This document shows, piece after piece, positions 63,851-64,000 of a stretch of DNA of 64,000 nt; the first letter of the stretch is position 1, and every line of letters begins with the position of its first letter. The DNA is from Chara braunii (lineage: Eukaryota; Streptophyta; Charophyceae; Charales; Characeae): positions 1,988,821 through 2,052,820 of the forward strand of contig BFEA01000167.1 of NCBI GenBank assembly GCA_003427395.1, given 5' to 3'. The translations under genes were made by a program, and so were the position numbers. The notes under the pieces were generated by a model that was not told the DNA's origin, did no database searches, and saw only the letters and a list, made by a program, of their open reading frames with translations.

Positions 63851-64000
63851 AAAATCAAGAGAAAATCAAGATACTTTGTAACCGACATATGTCAGAATGA
63901 ATCTGGTCATGGATGTATCACCCTAAGTGGTAGTTTTTTGTCGTTAGTGTTTGTTTGTTTGTTTTTTTTTCTCTCTTTTTTTTTTTTTTTTTTTTTTTTT
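63851..64000. other. T-rich window end
   Basis: Ends in a T homopolymer of about 23 bases at the window edge. No gene. Confidence 0.6.

Noticed and set aside
1-64000. CRISPR array, rRNA or bacterial operon
   Set aside because: No spaced identical repeats with unique spacers, no rRNA signature, and the coding content is eukaryotic retroelements.

Overview
The window is repeat-dominated nuclear DNA of a plant-like eukaryote. I see no complete host gene, rRNA, CRISPR or operon. A streptophyte is the best guess, perhaps a charophyte alga such as Chara. The reasons are a primer site matching plant tRNA-Asp, chromovirus-like Ty3/Gypsy elements with chromodomain-like tails, long GA/CT/CA/AT microsatellites, and two assembly gaps (17876-18522 and 51860-52784) in simple repeats. 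The host call is inference.

Layout. 1-7050: non-coding DNA with a tRNA-like fragment, three copies of a hairpin-bearing ~180-bp repeat, and a family of hairpins with compensatory stem changes (4300-4970). 7050-15184: a plus-strand Ty3/Gypsy pseudogene (element B) split by a nested minus-strand Ty3/Gypsy element (A, 7474-13753). A has a full 3' LTR, a polypurine tract, gag-pol with three in-frame TAG stops, and a truncated 5' LTR. 15185-18600: microsatellites and a gap. 18600-32426: a markedly G-poor, C-rich plus strand. It holds a 309-bp tandem repeat, a strong candidate hammerhead ribozyme (20599-20671), a minus-strand hypothetical ORF, two upstream ORFs with a Q-rich protein, and a decayed reverse transcriptase that looks Penelope-like. 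I call this element C.

32427-51753: a giant LTR retrotransposon (element D, ~19.3 kb) with ~2.1-kb LTRs and a tRNA-Asp-type primer binding site. It carries a triplicated ~90-residue domain of unknown function, then decayed gag, protease, RT, RNase H and integrase. Its ~7.8-kb 3' region is built largely of different tandem-repeat arrays plus an antisense ORF. Each LTR carries its own ORFs. The right LTR runs into a simple repeat and a gap.

52785-64000: a possible Helitron 3' end, a broken minus-strand ORF, a 53-bp minisatellite, a ~172-bp satellite of about 17 copies, a ~508-bp tandem duplication, and more hairpin repeats.

The elements are nested: A lies inside B, and D abuts or interrupts C. 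Almost all coding frames are dead. Where the ancestral codon can be inferred, the stops are mostly C-to-T or G-to-A changes. The most interesting items are the ribozyme together with the Penelope-like RT, the covarying hairpin repeats, and the unknown proteins and repeat arrays carried by element D.
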